64,000 bases of DNA from positions 1,827,001 to 1,891,000 of the forward strand of contig NZ_CP007031.1 in assembly GCF_000224005.2 (NCBI RefSeq), read 5' to 3'. The position numbers and the translations under genes are program-made. Below the pieces are notes generated by a model that saw nothing but the letters and a program-made list of their open reading frames with translations, was not told the origin of the DNA and did no database searches. The DNA is from Marichromatium purpuratum 984. GTDB taxonomy: Bacteria; Pseudomonadota; Gammaproteobacteria; Chromatiales; Chromatiaceae. Below are positions 26,127-36,044 of this stretch, one piece after another; the stretch's first letter is position 1, and each line of letters begins with the position of its first letter.

Positions 26127-27515
26127 ATGTCTTCCCAGCGCACCACCGCCCGACGTGTCCGCGTCGAGTTCCTCGCCTTGATCGCCCTGGCCTGGCCGAT
26201 CCTCATCACCCAGCTCTCGCACACCGCGATGGGCTTCGTCGACACCCTGATGGCCGGTCGGGTCGGGGCGCGCGATCTCGCCGCGGTGGCGCTCGGCAAC
26301 TCGGTGTGGATCCCGGTCTTCCTGCTGATGAACGGGGTGCTGATGGCCACCACCCCCAAGGTCGCCCACCTCGTCGGCGCCGGACGACTGGGCGCGACCG
26401 GGCCGCTGGTGCGTCAGGCGCTGTGGCTGGCGTTCGCGCTCGGAGCACTCGCCGCCGCGGTGCTGGCCTCGGCGCAACCTCTGCTGGAGGTGATGCGGAT
26501 CGACCCCGAGCTGATCGCCCCGACCATGGGCTATCTGCAGGCGGTCGCGTTCGGCTTCCCGGCGGCGGCGCTGTTTCAGGTGCTGCGCAGCTTCTGCGAC
26601 GGGCTGGGACAGCCGCGTCCCTACATGGTCCTCGGACTGCTCGGGCTGCTGCTCAACATCCCGGCCAACCATGTCTTCATCCACGGTGGCTGGTTCGGGC
26701 TACCAGCGCTCGGTGGTGTCGGCTGCGGCTGGGCCACGGCGCTGGTGATGTGGTTCATGCTCGCCGGTTTGGCGCTCTGGATCGCGCTCGCGCCGCGCTA
26801 TCATCGCTACGCCCCCTTCGCCCGGATCGAGCGCCCCGACCTCGCCACCCTCGGCGCACTGCTCGCGCTCGGTGTACCGATCGGCATCGCGGTATTCGCC
26901 GAGGCCAGCATCTTCGCCGTCATCGCCCTGCTCATCGGCGGTCTCGGACCGGTGGTGGTGGCCGGACACCAGGTCGCGCTCAACTTTTCCACCCTGATCT
27001 TCATGGTGCCCCTGTCGCTGTCGATGGCGACCACGGTACGAGTCGGTCAGGCGCTCGGACGCGGCTCGATCCGGGAGGCGCGCTTCAGCACCCGGGTCGC
27101 ACTGGGCACGGCGTTGACCCTGGCCTGCTGCTCAGCCGTGCTGATCCTGCTCGGACGTGACTGGGTCGCGCGGCTCTACACCCCGGACCCGGCGGTGATC
27201 GCCGTGGCCACCCAGCTGATCGTCTATGCCGCGCTCTACCAGCTCTCCGACGCCGTCCAGGTGACCGCCGCCGGCGCCCTGCGCGGCTACCAGAACACCC
27301 GCACGCCGATGATCATCACCCTGATCGCCTACTGGGCCATCGGCCTGCCGATCGGCTACAGCCTCGCGCTCACCGATCTGTTCGGCCCGGCACGCGGACC
27401 GGCCGGTCTGTGGCTGGGACTGCTCGCCGGCCTGACCGCCGCGGCGGTGATGCTCGGCATCACCCTGGTCGCCACCGCACGACGACGACAGCAGTTAGTC
27501 CCGGCCCTGCAGTAG
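26127..27515 (+). CDS. MATE family efflux transporter (NorM-like)
   Basis: A 462-residue integral membrane protein with about 12 helices in two similar halves. Family signatures include the N-terminal LAWPILITQLSHTAMGFVDTLMAGRVGARDLAAVALG and the second-half GVPIGIAVFAEASIFAVIALLIGGLGPVVVAGHQVALNF. MATE proteins export cationic drugs and metabolites in exchange for sodium or protons. Its length is normal. It stands alone between repeat-rich intergenic regions; no regulator gene is adjacent. Confidence 0.92.
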   Translation: MSSQRTTARRVRVEFLALIALAWPILITQLSHTAMGFVDTLMAGRVGARDLAAVALGNSVWIPVFLLMNGVLMATTPKVAHLVGAGRLGATGPLVRQALWLAFALGALAAAVLASAQPLLEVMRIDPELIAPTMGYLQAVAFGFPAAALFQVLRSFCDGLGQPRPYMVLGLLGLLLNIPANHVFIHGGWFGLPALGGVGCGWATALVMWFMLAGLALWIALAPRYHRYAPFARIERPDLATLGALLALGVPIGIAVFAEASIFAVIALLIGGLGPVVVAGHQVALNFSTLIFMVPLSLSMATTVRVGQALGRGSIREARFSTRVALGTALTLACCSAVLILLGRDWVARLYTPDPAVIAVATQLIVYAALYQLSDAVQVTAAGALRGYQNTRTPMIITLIAYWAIGLPIGYSLALTDLFGPARGPAGLWLGLLAGLTAAAVMLGITLVATARRRQQLVPALQ

Positions 27516-27925
27516 CCGACAGCCGCCGGGAGATTGAACCGCAAAGACCCAAAGGACGCGAAGAAAGCGACCAGCCTCCAGTGTCGGTGTGTGGTCAACC
27601 GCGACGAGACAACACTGCCCCTCACTGGAGGCTGGCGGCTGGAAGCCTTTCTTCACCTTCGCGCTCTTGGCGGCTTAGCGGTTCAATCCCGCTGGTCGCT
27701 GGCCCCCCTTCTCGCCCATGCTTGTCCTGGATCACTGGTGAGTGTGATCTTTCTGGACTACGCTTAGAGATTAGCCTCTGGTGGACAGGATTCGACCAGT
27801 CCGTCTCGGCCGCTTTTATCTCAACGACCTAGCGCAACTCGTCACAACTTATCCACAGAACGAACCACAGGTTCTGGGGACAAGCCGCATGGCACCCCGC
27901 CCGCGCATCCAAGGAGGTCCCGCGC
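27516..27925. other. Gene-free stretch with repeat copy 2
   Basis: About 410 bases between the MATE and isochorismatase-like genes. The first 170 bases are repeat copy 2. The remainder is less GC-rich, with stretches such as TTAGAGATTAG and CTTATCCACAG, and probably carries the promoter of the next gene. I see no coding region. Confidence 0.6.
27533..27687. repeat. Intergenic repeat element, copy 2
   Basis: A 155-base element with ends ATTGAACCGCAAAG and CTTAGCGGTTCAAT (one mismatch to a perfect inverted repeat). The interior is closely similar to copy 1 and in the same orientation. Confidence 0.75.
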
Positions 27926-28600
27926 ATGACCTGGAAGACGCGACACCGCTCCTTCTACTACGCCAAGGCGCCCGCACCGGAACTCCCGCCGCTCTCCCCC
28001 GAGGAGACCGCGCTGCTCTGCATCGACGTGCAGAACTACGGCATGGTGCTCGCCGACGACCCCGAAGAACGCGCCCGCTGGGCCCCCTTCCAGCAACGTA
28101 TGCGCGAGACCTTGATCCCCAACCTCCGCGCCCTCCAGCAACGCTTCCGCGCCGCCGGAATCGACGTCATCCACGCCCGCATCGCCTGTCTACTCGAAGA
28201 CGGTCGCGACCGCTCGCTGAGCCAGAAGCTGCCGGGCTGGAACAATCTGCTGATGCCGCTCGACACCGCGGCCTCGCAGATCGTCCCGGAGCTGGCTCCG
28301 GAGCCGGGCGAGATCGTCGTCACCAAGACCACCGACAGCGCCCTCACCGGGACCAACCTGCGTCTGGTGCTCAACAACATGGGCATCCGCAACGTCATCG
28401 TCACCGGCATCTACACCGACCAGTGCGTCTCCTCGACGGTGCGCAGCCTCGCCGACGAGAGCTTCCACGTCATCCTTCTCGAGGACTGTTGCGCCGCCGG
28501 CAGCGACAGCCTGCACCAGCACGAGCTGGAGATCCTCAACATGATCTATTGCCAGGTGATGCGCAGCGATGAGCTGCTCGAGGAGATGGGGCTCGGCTGA
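27926..28600 (+). CDS. Isochorismatase family cysteine hydrolase
   Basis: A 224-residue cytosolic protein with the cysteine-hydrolase triad in order: Asp in LLCIDVQNYG, Lys in VVTKTTDSAL and Cys in YTDQCVSST. The cis-peptide region TGIYTDQCV is typical. Members include isochorismatase, nicotinamidase, N-carbamoylsarcosine amidase and ureidoacrylate amidohydrolase; the lack of specific neighbours leaves the substrate open. An excellent AAGGAGGT ribosome binding site lies eight bases before the ATG. It is monocistronic, flanked by repeats. Confidence 0.88.
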   Translation: MTWKTRHRSFYYAKAPAPELPPLSPEETALLCIDVQNYGMVLADDPEERARWAPFQQRMRETLIPNLRALQQRFRAAGIDVIHARIACLLEDGRDRSLSQKLPGWNNLLMPLDTAASQIVPELAPEPGEIVVTKTTDSALTGTNLRLVLNNMGIRNVIVTGIYTDQCVSSTVRSLADESFHVILLEDCCAAGSDSLHQHELEILNMIYCQVMRSDELLEEMGLG

Positions 28601-28616
28601 ACCGCCAGCCGGTAGG

Positions 28617-28640
28617 ATGGGCAAAGCGCAGCGTGCCCAT
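28617..28640. repeat. REP-like palindrome
   Basis: ATGGGCA and TGCCCAT arms around AAGCGCAGCG, within GTAGG...CATCGG. Elements of the form GTRGG-TGGGCAAAGCG-AGCGTGCCCA are widespread in proteobacterial intergenic DNA. It sits 17 bases after a stop codon and could terminate transcription. Confidence 0.6.
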
Positions 28641-28650
28641 CGGCCGAACC

Positions 28651-28690
28651 GCCAGCCGCCAGCCGCCAGCCGCCAGCCGCCAGCCGCCAG
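28651..28690. repeat. Tandem heptamer array (GCCAGCC x5.7)
   Basis: Five full and one partial head-to-tail copies of GCCAGCC. It adjoins the inverted copy 3 of the intergenic repeat in the same relative place as the CTGGTCG array of copy 1. Confidence 0.9.
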
Positions 28691-28800
28691 TGAAGAGGCT
28701 GACTTGTTTCGTTTCGTCTCGTCGCGTTGCGGTCGACCGCACACCGATACTGGAGGCTGGATGCTGATCGCTGGAAGCTGACTCGAACCGCAAAGGACGC
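28691..28800. repeat. Intergenic repeat element, copy 3 (inverted, incomplete)
   Basis: Read on the minus strand it resembles the interior of copies 1 and 2 (CCAGCCTCCAGTATCGGTG, GCGGTCGACCGCAACGCGACGAGAC). A second stub GAACCGCAAAGGACGCGAAG lies in plus orientation at its right edge (about 28785-28804). One inverted end appears lost. Confidence 0.5.
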
Positions 28801-28914
28801 GAAGGGATAAAGCGGTAAGCATCCAGTCGTCAGCTACCAGCGGGACGTCTTCTCTCGCCATCGCGGCAGTATGCACGCCACTGTCGCCAAATCATGACGT
28901 TGGCCCTCCCCACT

Positions 28915-29018
28915 GGAGGCTGTCAGCTGGCCGCTGGAGGCTGAAAAATGAGCGATCAGCTTCCAGCGGTCAGCCACGCTTCTCCACCGGAGGCTGTCGG
29001 CTGGCCGCTGGAGGCTGA
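28915..29018. repeat. Pair of 30-base direct repeats
   Basis: GGAGGCTGTC(A/G)GCTGG followed by CCGCTGGAGGCTGA occurs at 28915-28944 and 28989-29018 with one mismatch. The words CTGGAGGCTG also occur inside the intergenic repeat family. Confidence 0.7.
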
Positions 29019-29024
29019 TCCAGA

Positions 29025-29453
29025 TCAGTTACACACCATCGCCTTCTGTTCGACCATGTCGCCGTCGTTGAAGCTGTACTTGAAGGTGCCGGGCGAGCCC
29101 CAGTTGGTCGCCACCAGCATGCCGTCCAGCCCCTCGCCGGAGAAGTCGAAGCGGATCGAGCAGGCGCTCATGGTGCACATGTAGTACCAGGGGCCGCTGA
29201 TCTCGGTCTCCATCGGCTCGAAGCCCTGCACCGAACCCCAGGTCACCTTGCCCATCCCCATCGCCTTGTGCTCGGGCTGGGAGTCGACCACCACCTGAAT
29301 GGTCAGCTCCGGCGCGCCGGTCATCCCCGATGGAATGTCGCTGGCGTAGCAGGCGCGAAAGGCGTTCACCCCCTTCTCCATGTCCTCGGCGAGCGCCGCC
29401 CCCGAGGTGGCACAGACCAGGGCCATCACTGCCACTGCGCTGAAGGTCTTCAT
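29025..29453 (-). CDS. Small secreted protein of unknown function
   Basis: A 142-residue protein with a clear Sec signal peptide (MKTFSAVAVMALVCATSGAALA). The mature part has a conserved-looking core TWGSVQGFEPMETEISGPWYYMCTMSACSIRFDF and several Cys (two close together in MCTMSACS) that could form disulfides in the periplasm. I do not recognise the family. A GGAG ribosome binding site precedes the ATG. It is monocistronic; the response-regulator gene further on reads in the same direction but ends 128 bases upstream of it. Confidence 0.65.
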   Translation of the reverse strand: MKTFSAVAVMALVCATSGAALAEDMEKGVNAFRACYASDIPSGMTGAPELTIQVVVDSQPEHKAMGMGKVTWGSVQGFEPMETEISGPWYYMCTMSACSIRFDFSGEGLDGMLVATNWGSPGTFKYSFNDGDMVEQKAMVCN

Positions 29454-29581
29454 CCCGGTTTCTCCATTGTGGTTGTCGTGAGCGCCGGGACGATCCCGGA
29501 CGCCGGCTGCACGTTGACAGGCCGGCCAGCGTCGTTCAACCCACGGGAACCGTCCCTGTCTGACCGGTTCTGACCAAGGCC

Positions 29582-30280
29582 TCAGGTCCGCATCAGCGGG
29601 GTGGCGAAGGCATAGCCGACACCGTGCTGGGTGAGGATGGGGCTCGGCCCCGGATGATGGCCGGCGATCTTGCGTCGGGTACGGCGAACCAGAGTCTCGA
29701 GCGCGCGCTCAGCACTCTCGTCGCGCCGCGCATAGAGCCGATCGAGCAGCTCGCAACGCCGCACTGCGGCACCCGACCCGGGCGAGAGCAGGTCGAGCAG
29801 CTGACACTCGCGTGGACTGAGTTCCAGGGTGCCGGCGCCGGGGATGTCCAACGCCCGTCGATGCACCTGCAAGCGCCAGCCGACGAGACGCTGCGCGGCA
29901 TCGCGGAGCTGGACATGGCGTCGCGCCAGGTTGGAGACGGCGGCGGCCAACTCCTGTGGGTCGACCGGCGTCTGCAGGAACAGATCGGCTCCGGCCTGAT
30001 AGCAGCCGACCCGGATCTCGACCTCACCACGCGCGCCGATGGCAACGATGGCACTCGCGGTCTGCCGTCTGGCGTAATCGATCAGCACCTGTCCCGGCTG
30101 ATCCGGCAGCGTGAGATCGACGACCACCACGGCGAAGTTCTGCTCGCTGAGTTGACGATAGAAGGACAGTCCGTCGGGCGCGGTTGCGACCGTACAGCCG
30201 GCGTCCCCGAGGGCCTTGGCGAGGGAGGTCCGCAGCTCGGCGTCCCCCTCGACCAGGATCACGCAAGTCGGCTCAGTCAT
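29582..30280 (-). CDS. Atypical OmpR/PhoB-type response regulator
   Basis: About 232 residues: receiver domain (1-120) and winged-helix DNA-binding domain (about 135-230, ELSPRECQLLDLL, ETLVRRTRRKI and GVGYAF). The phospho-acceptor Asp is present in VVVVDLTLPD (Asp55). Other receiver residues are changed: the acidic pair is Glu11-Gly12, the Thr/Ser switch position is Gly82 and the invariant Lys position is Thr104. Phosphorylation-dependent switching is therefore doubtful. No histidine kinase is encoded nearby. ATG at 30280 has GGAGGAG upstream. Confidence 0.85.
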   Translation of the reverse strand: MTEPTCVILVEGDAELRTSLAKALGDAGCTVATAPDGLSFYRQLSEQNFAVVVVDLTLPDQPGQVLIDYARRQTASAIVAIGARGEVEIRVGCYQAGADLFLQTPVDPQELAAAVSNLARRHVQLRDAAQRLVGWRLQVHRRALDIPGAGTLELSPRECQLLDLLSPGSGAAVRRCELLDRLYARRDESAERALETLVRRTRRKIAGHHPGPSPILTQHGVGYAFATPLMRT

Positions 30281-30386
30281 CTCGCTCCTCCCTGTGTTCG
30301 ATCCGTCCCGGGTACTGATACAGCTCACGGAGACTGATTGGTGATGAGGTGATCATTCATGGGGCCAGTCCTTTGATCCTCAAGCA

Positions 30387-31709
30387 CTATCTGACCAATG
30401 ACCAGACCCCGGCGCCAGCCCCGTCGAGTGGACGCAGACGCTGTCGCGCCGCCGGCGCGCTGTCGTGGCGCATCAGCTCGAAGAGATCGTGCAGCAACGC
30501 CTCGGCCTGGGCGAAATAACCGTGGCCGAGCAGGTCGAGGTCGAAGTCGGGCACGGCCACCGTATCCACCCCGGGCACCACCGTATAGGGCTCGAAATAG
30601 CCCGCACGCGGCGCGCCGTGGAGTCTGGAGGAGAGGTGCACCGCGCGATCGGCGGCGGAGGCATAGAGCGTGGTGCGCTCGCTGTGACGCGGATAGAGTC
30701 TGGCGAGATCGAGGAAGAGGTCACGATCGACGTCGGGCGCGGCGAGAAACACCTGTGCGAAGCGCACCCCCGCCTCCCCGGCCCCTGCCGCGATCCGCTG
30801 CAACGCCCGCAACAGACCACGATTGCCCATGCTGTGCGCGACTAGGTGCACCCGGTCGGTACCGCAGTCGCGGGCGAACGCGACGAGGAAGTCGGCGATC
30901 AGTCGCTCGCTCGCCTCGATCGCCGCCTCGTCGGCGGGATAGGCCGCGAGAGTCCCCTGCGAGGGCCAGCTGAAGAAGGCGGTGGCCGGCACCTTGAGGT
31001 CATAGCCGATCTGCGCGGCGCGGATCGCCGCCTCCTCGAAGCTGGTGTTGTAGCCGTGCAGATAGACCATTGCCTGGGCCTGCTCGCCGGCCTCGCGCGC
31101 CGCCGCCACGGTCGCCGCGACCTCGGCGAGGCAGGCCGCGGGCGTGCGCGACTCGACGGCGCGCAGCCGCAGCCGGTCGTCGCGCAGGTCGAGACGCAGC
31201 AAACGGGTCCAGAAACCACTGCCGGTCTCGCCGAAGCGATGCGCCTCGGGGACCTGGACCAGCGCCCGACCATAGTGGACCTGGGTGTCGCGCTCGCCGC
31301 CATAGCCCCCCGCCCCGTCCGGGCGGCGGTTGGTGCCGAACCACACCGGATAGACCTCGCCGGTAGCCGGGGCGGCTGTGGTCATGGACCACGCCGGGAT
31401 GCCAGCGCGCTGGGGTGCCTGCCCCCTGTCGACGACGAAGTGTCTGTCGTCGGTCGCAAGCGGCCACGACGACGCGCCGAGATCACCCGCCAGACGCACG
31501 ATGATGGGCGACTGGCGATCGAGACCGGCCAGCAGCGCGCCGACCTGGCGTTCGGCCTCGTCGAGCCACGCCGACTCGGCCACCAGCCGCTGACGGATCT
31601 CGAGCGCCAGGGCCTGCGCCCGCGCACGATCGCCCCGACCGACGGCATCGGTCAGGGCCGCGAGCAATTCGCTGAGCGAGGGTTCGAGGGACGAGGGTTC
31701 CTGGTTCAT
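30387..31709 (-). CDS. Alpha/beta hydrolase of the DUF900 type
   Basis: About 440 residues. An N-terminal helical region of about 110 residues precedes a DUF900 (esterase-like) alpha/beta hydrolase domain: VYPVWFGTNRRPD, the strand MVYLHGYNTSFEEAAIRAAQ, FFSWPSQG and the nucleophile elbow VHLVAHSMGNR (Ser in AHSMGN), then FLAAPDVDRDLF with a likely catalytic Asp. No signal peptide is seen. Family members are found widely in proteobacteria and lack a known substrate. The start at 31709 has AGGAGGT upstream. Confidence 0.8.
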   Translation of the reverse strand: MNQEPSSLEPSLSELLAALTDAVGRGDRARAQALALEIRQRLVAESAWLDEAERQVGALLAGLDRQSPIIVRLAGDLGASSWPLATDDRHFVVDRGQAPQRAGIPAWSMTTAAPATGEVYPVWFGTNRRPDGAGGYGGERDTQVHYGRALVQVPEAHRFGETGSGFWTRLLRLDLRDDRLRLRAVESRTPAACLAEVAATVAAAREAGEQAQAMVYLHGYNTSFEEAAIRAAQIGYDLKVPATAFFSWPSQGTLAAYPADEAAIEASERLIADFLVAFARDCGTDRVHLVAHSMGNRGLLRALQRIAAGAGEAGVRFAQVFLAAPDVDRDLFLDLARLYPRHSERTTLYASAADRAVHLSSRLHGAPRAGYFEPYTVVPGVDTVAVPDFDLDLLGHGYFAQAEALLHDLFELMRHDSAPAARQRLRPLDGAGAGVWSLVR

Positions 31710-31856
31710 GACGACCTCCTGATGCTGCCGATCCGCTGCGACACACCCCTGCACCAAGAAGCATAGTCGGGCAGCGCGCGGCGACAGTCGTCAAGGCGCC
31801 GCGTCGCCACCCCGTGCTAGGGTCGCTGCTCCCTGCCAGCAACCGACGAAACCGCC

Positions 31857-32711
31857 ATGCACACCCATCTCGACTGTTATCCCTGCTTCCTGCGCCAGGC
31901 GCTGAGCGCGGCGCGGCGCGCCGGCGCCGATCAGGCGCTGCAGCACGCGATCCTGGTCGAGAGCATGGCCGAGTTGCAGAAGCTGCCGCTCAACACCACG
32001 CCGCCACGGATGGCCGAGACCATCCACCGTCTGGTGCGCACCCGCACCGGCGCCGTCGATCCCTATCTCGCGGCCAAGCAGGAGGCGACGCGCCGCGCCC
32101 TCGACCTCTACCCACGGCTGGTCGCCGCCATCGCCGCCTCGGCCGATCCGCTGGAGACGGCGGTGCGCGGCGCGATCGCGGGCAACATCATCGACTTCGG
32201 GGTGTTCGAGCACTACGACCTCGAGGCCACCCTCGATCGGGTGCTGCGCCAGCCCTTCGCCATCGACGACCTGGCGGTGCTGCGCGCAGCGCTCGCACGC
32301 GTCGACCGGGTGCTCTATCTCGGCGACAACGCCGGCGAGACGGTGTTCGACCGCGCCCTGATCGAGCAGCTCGACCAGCCGGTGACCTATGTCTGCAAGG
32401 GCGGCCCGGCGATCAACGACGCCACCCTGGAGGACGCACGCGACGCCGGGCTCGACGGCTGCGCCAGCCTCGTCGACAACGGCTCGGACGCCGTCGGCAC
32501 CCTGCTCGATCGCTGCTCGGCCGCGTTCGGCGCGCGCTTCGCCGCCGCGCCGCTGATCATCGCCAAGGGGCAGGCCAACTACGAGAGCCTGAGCGAGGTC
32601 GAGGCGCCCATCGTCTTCCTGCTCCAGGCCAAGTGCGGGGTGATCGCCGACGACATCGGGGTGCCGACCGGCGGATTGATCGTCAAGGCCGCGCCCGGGC
32701 TCGCGCGCTAG
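31857..32711 (+). CDS. DUF89 / ARMT1-like metal-dependent phosphatase
   Basis: A 284-residue protein matching the DUF89 damage-control phosphatase fold: N-terminal CYPCFLRQAL, GAIAGNIIDFG, the metal-binding YLGDNAGETVFDR (Asp and Asn ligands), KGGPAINDAT and KGQANYE. Characterised relatives dephosphorylate sugar phosphates and phosphopantetheine-type metabolites as metabolite-repair enzymes; the substrate here is unknown. The CxxC near the N-terminus is common in prokaryotic members. It converges with the copper efflux operon. Confidence 0.85.
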   Translation: MHTHLDCYPCFLRQALSAARRAGADQALQHAILVESMAELQKLPLNTTPPRMAETIHRLVRTRTGAVDPYLAAKQEATRRALDLYPRLVAAIAASADPLETAVRGAIAGNIIDFGVFEHYDLEATLDRVLRQPFAIDDLAVLRAALARVDRVLYLGDNAGETVFDRALIEQLDQPVTYVCKGGPAINDATLEDARDAGLDGCASLVDNGSDAVGTLLDRCSAAFGARFAAAPLIIAKGQANYESLSEVEAPIVFLLQAKCGVIADDIGVPTGGLIVKAAPGLAR

Positions 32712-32732
32712 GCGCCCCGGACGCGGCCCCGC

Positions 32733-35700
32733 TCAGCGCAGCCCGCGCCGGTACCAGAGGGCGTAGGCCGTCGGCAGCAACAGCAGGCTGAGCAGCGGCG
32801 CGGTGATCATGCCGCCGACCATGGGCGCGGCGATGCGGCGCATCACCTCCGAGCCGACCCCGGCGCCGAGCATGATCGGCAGCAACCCGGCGAAGATGGT
32901 CGCCACCGTCATCGCCTTGGGACGGATGCGCAGCACTGCGCCCTCGATCAGCCCGGCGTGGAGCGCCGCGCGGTCATCGAGCCGTCCCTCGGCGCGGCGG
33001 CGCGCGAGCGCCGCGTCGAGATAGACCAGCATCACCACGCCGAACTCCGCCGCCACCCCGGCCAGGGCGATGAAGCCCACCGCGACTGCCACCGAGAGGT
33101 TGTAGTCGAGCAGATAGATCAGCCACAGCCCGCCGACCAGCGCCAGCGGCAGCGAGCCGAGCACCAGCAGTGCTCGCCCGAGCGAGCCGAAGGCGAGATA
33201 GAGCAGCACCAGGATGATCGCCAGGGTCAGCGGCAGCACCTGCGCCAGCCGCGCCTGGGCGCGCTCCATCGACTCGTACTGGCCCGACCAGTCGAGCGCG
33301 TAGCCCGGCGGCAGCGCCAGCGCCTCCTGCACCCGCGCCCGCGCCTCGGCGACATAGCCGCCGAGATCACGACCGCGGATGTCGACGAAGGTCCAGCCGG
33401 TGAGCCGCGCGTTCTCGCTCTTGAGCAGCGGCGGTCCGTCGACGATCACCACCTCGGCGACCTGCCCGAGCGCGACCTGCGCCCCGCTCGGGGTGACGAT
33501 CGGAAGCTCCCGCAGCGCCTCGAGATCGGCGCGCCGATCGCGCGGGAAACGCAGATTGACCGGATAGCGCTCCAGCCCCTCGACGGTGCGGGTGACCTCG
33601 ATGCCGCCGATCCCGGCGGCCACCACCTGGTTGATGTCGTCGATGTTCAGCCCGACGCGCGCGGCGGCCAGACGGTCGGGGCGGATCTCGACATAGCGCC
33701 CCCCGGCGACACGCTCGGAATAGGCCGAGACCGTGCCCTCGATCCCCATCAGGATCGGCTCCAGCGCCTGGCCCAGCCGCTCGATCTCGGCCAGATCCGG
33801 CCCCGAGATCTTCACCCCGATCGGGGTCTTGATGCCGGTGGCGAGCATGTCGATGCGGGTCTTGATCGGCATCACCCAGGCGTTGGTCACGCCGGGCACC
33901 TGGACGCGTTCGTCAAGTTCGTCGATCAGCCGCGCGAGCGTCATCCCCTCGCGCCACGCCTCGCGCGGCTTGAGATGGATGAAGGTCTCGATCATGGTCA
34001 GCGGCGCCGGGTCGGTGGCGGTCTCGGCGCGCCCGACCTTGCCGAACACCCGCTCGACCTCGGGCACCGAGGCGATCAGCCGGTCGGTGAGCTGCAACAG
34101 CTCGCGCGCCTTGCCAATCGAGATCCCGGGCAGCGTGGTCGGCATGTACATCAGATCGCCCTCGTCGAGCTCGGGCATGAACTCCGAGCCCAGCCCGCGA
34201 TCCCAACCGCCGATCACCGGCAGCGCGCCGAGGTGCGCGCGCCAACCCTCGGCGAGCGCCTGCTGCCACTGCCCCACCCGGGCCTCGGCGCGTTCGGCGA
34301 GCGGGGTCTCGACTACCGCCGAGACGAGCTGGAAGGGCCACTTGAGCGGCGCAAGCAGCACGCCCACCCCGCCGAGCGGGATCAGGCTGCTGTAGAGCAG
34401 CATCCCGGCGGCCACCAGCGTCGAGCGCGGGCGGCGCAGCACCGCGCCGAGCACGGGCCGGTAGCCGGCGATCAGCACGCGGTTGAGCGGATTGGCCTGC
34501 TCGCGCGGGATGCGGCCACGCACCAGATAGCCCATCAGCACCGGCACCAGGGTGACGGCGAGCCCCGCCGCGGCGGCCATCGCATAGGTCTTGGTATAGG
34601 CCAGGGGCGCGAACAGCCGTCCCTCCTGCGCCTCGAGCGCGAACACCGGCAGGAAGCTCAGGGTGATGATCAACAGCGAGAAGAACAGCGCCGGTCCGAC
34701 CTCGGTGGCCGCCTCGCCGATCACCCGCCAGTGAGCGGCGCGATCGATGCCGGGGCCGGCGCGTTCGAGGTGCTTGTGGGCGTTCTCCACCATCACGATG
34801 GCGGCATCGACCATGGCACCGATGGCGATGGCGATACCGCCGAGCGACATGATGTTGGCGTTGATCCCCTGTGCGTTCATCACCAGGAAGGCGGCCAGCA
34901 CCCCCAGCGGCAGGCTGACGATGGCCACCAGCGCCGAGCGCAGGTGGACGAGAAAGAGCACGCAGACCAGGGCGACGACGACGAACTCCTCGACGAGCTT
35001 GTCGCCGAGGTTGTCGACGGCGGCGCGGATCAGCCGCGAGCGGTCGTAGGTCTCGACGATCTCCACGCCCTCGGGGAGCCCGGCGGCGAGCGCATCGAGT
35101 CGCGCCTCGACGGCGGCGATGGTGGCCAGCGCGTTCTCGCCCGAGCGCATCACCACGATCCCCCCGGTAACCTCGCCCTCGCCGTCGAGATCGGCCACCG
35201 CGCGGCGCATCTGCGGCCCGATCCGCACCCGCGCCAGGTCACGCAGCAGGATCGGGGTGCCGCCCTCGGTGGCGCCCAGCGGGATGGTCTCGATGTCCTC
35301 GACCCCGCGCAAATAGCCGCGGGTGCGGAGCATGTACTCGGCCTCGGCCAGCTCCAGCACCGAGCCGCCAACCTCGGCATTGGCCGCGCGCAGCGCCTCG
35401 GCCACCCGCGCCAGCGGGATGCCGTAGGCACGCAACCGATCGGGATCGACCACTACCTGGTACTGGCGCACCATGCCGCCGACCGTGGCCACCTCGGCCA
35501 CCCCCGGCACCGCCTGCAGCTCGAACTTGAGGAACCAGTCCTGGAGGCTGCGCAGCTCGGCGATGTCGTGCCGACCGCTGCGATCGACCAGGGCATAGCT
35601 GTAGATCCAGCCGACCCCGGAGGCATCCGGCCCGAGCCGGGGCTGGACGCCCTCGGGGAGGCTCGCGGCGGCCTGGTTGAGATACTCGAGCACCCGCGAG

Positions 35701-36017
35701 CGCGCCCAGTAGAGATCGGTGCCGTCCTCGAACAGCACATAGACATAGCTGTCGCCGAAGAAGCTGTAACCGCGCACCACCTTGGCGCCGGGGACGGCCA
35801 GCATGGTGGTGGTGAGCGGATAGGTGACTTGTTCCTCGACCACCCGCGGCGACTGGCCGGGGAAGCTGGTGCGCACGATCACCTGCACGTCGGAGAGATC
35901 GGGGATGGCATCGAGCGGCGTGGTGCGCAGCGCCTGCGCGCCCCAGACGGCGAGCGCCAGCGCGCCGAGCAGTACCAGCATCCGCTGACGGATCGACCAG
36001 AGGATCACGGCCTTCAT
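32733..36017 (-). CDS. cusA: Heavy-metal RND efflux pump, CusA type
   Basis: A 1094-residue inner-membrane RND protein with 12 helices and two large periplasmic loops. The motif [26 protein letters not shown] in helix 4 and [12 protein letters not shown] just before it are those of copper/silver exporters such as E. coli CusA rather than drug pumps. The periplasmic part contains [19 protein letters not shown] and Met-rich stretches ([32 protein letters not shown]). It works with the adaptor encoded just upstream, whose stop codon lies 27 bases before this start. A GGAGGT ribosome binding site is present. No outer-membrane channel gene is in the operon. Confidence 0.93.
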   Translation of the reverse strand: MKAVILWSIRQRMLVLLGALALAVWGAQALRTTPLDAIPDLSDVQVIVRTSFPGQSPRVVEEQVTYPLTTTMLAVPGAKVVRGYSFFGDSYVYVLFEDGTDLYWARSRVLEYLNQAAASLPEGVQPRLGPDASGVGWIYSYALVDRSGRHDIAELRSLQDWFLKFELQAVPGVAEVATVGGMVRQYQVVVDPDRLRAYGIPLARVAEALRAANAEVGGSVLELAEAEYMLRTRGYLRGVEDIETIPLGATEGGTPILLRDLARVRIGPQMRRAVADLDGEGEVTGGIVVMRSGENALATIAAVEARLDALAAGLPEGVEIVETYDRSRLIRAAVDNLGDKLVEEFVVVALVCVLFLVHLRSALVAIVSLPLGVLAAFLVMNAQGINANIMSLGGIAIAIGAMVDAAIVMVENAHKHLERAGPGIDRAAHWRVIGEAATEVGPALFFSLLIITLSFLPVFALEAQEGRLFAPLAYTKTYAMAAAAGLAVTLVPVLMGYLVRGRIPREQANPLNRVLIAGYRPVLGAVLRRPRSTLVAAGMLLYSSLIPLGGVGVLLAPLKWPFQLVSAVVETPLAERAEARVGQWQQALAEGWRAHLGALPVIGGWDRGLGSEFMPELDEGDLMYMPTTLPGISIGKARELLQLTDRLIASVPEVERVFGKVGRAETATDPAPLTMIETFIHLKPREAWREGMTLARLIDELDERVQVPGVTNAWVMPIKTRIDMLATGIKTPIGVKISGPDLAEIERLGQALEPILMGIEGTVSAYSERVAGGRYVEIRPDRLAAARVGLNIDDINQVVAAGIGGIEVTRTVEGLERYPVNLRFPRDRRADLEALRELPIVTPSGAQVALGQVAEVVIVDGPPLLKSENARLTGWTFVDIRGRDLGGYVAEARARVQEALALPPGYALDWSGQYESMERAQARLAQVLPLTLAIILVLLYLAFGSLGRALLVLGSLPLALVGGLWLIYLLDYNLSVAVAVGFIALAGVAAEFGVVMLVYLDAALARRRAEGRLDDRAALHAGLIEGAVLRIRPKAMTVATIFAGLLPIMLGAGVGSEVMRRIAAPMVGGMITAPLLSLLLLPTAYALWYRRGLR

Positions 36018-36044
36018 CGCGACACCTCCGGGCGGTGACGGGGA

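Larger units (their letters stand above)
28601..29024. other. Gene-free repeat-rich stretch
   Basis: About 420 bases between convergent genes, almost wholly repeats: a REP-like palindrome, a GCCAGCC tandem array, an inverted third copy of the intergenic repeat, and two 30-base direct repeats. Codon-like structure is absent. Confidence 0.7.

Noticed and set aside
32958-36038. A 1026-residue plus-strand frame opposite cusA
   Set aside because: It mirrors the RND gene and contains no recognisable domain.
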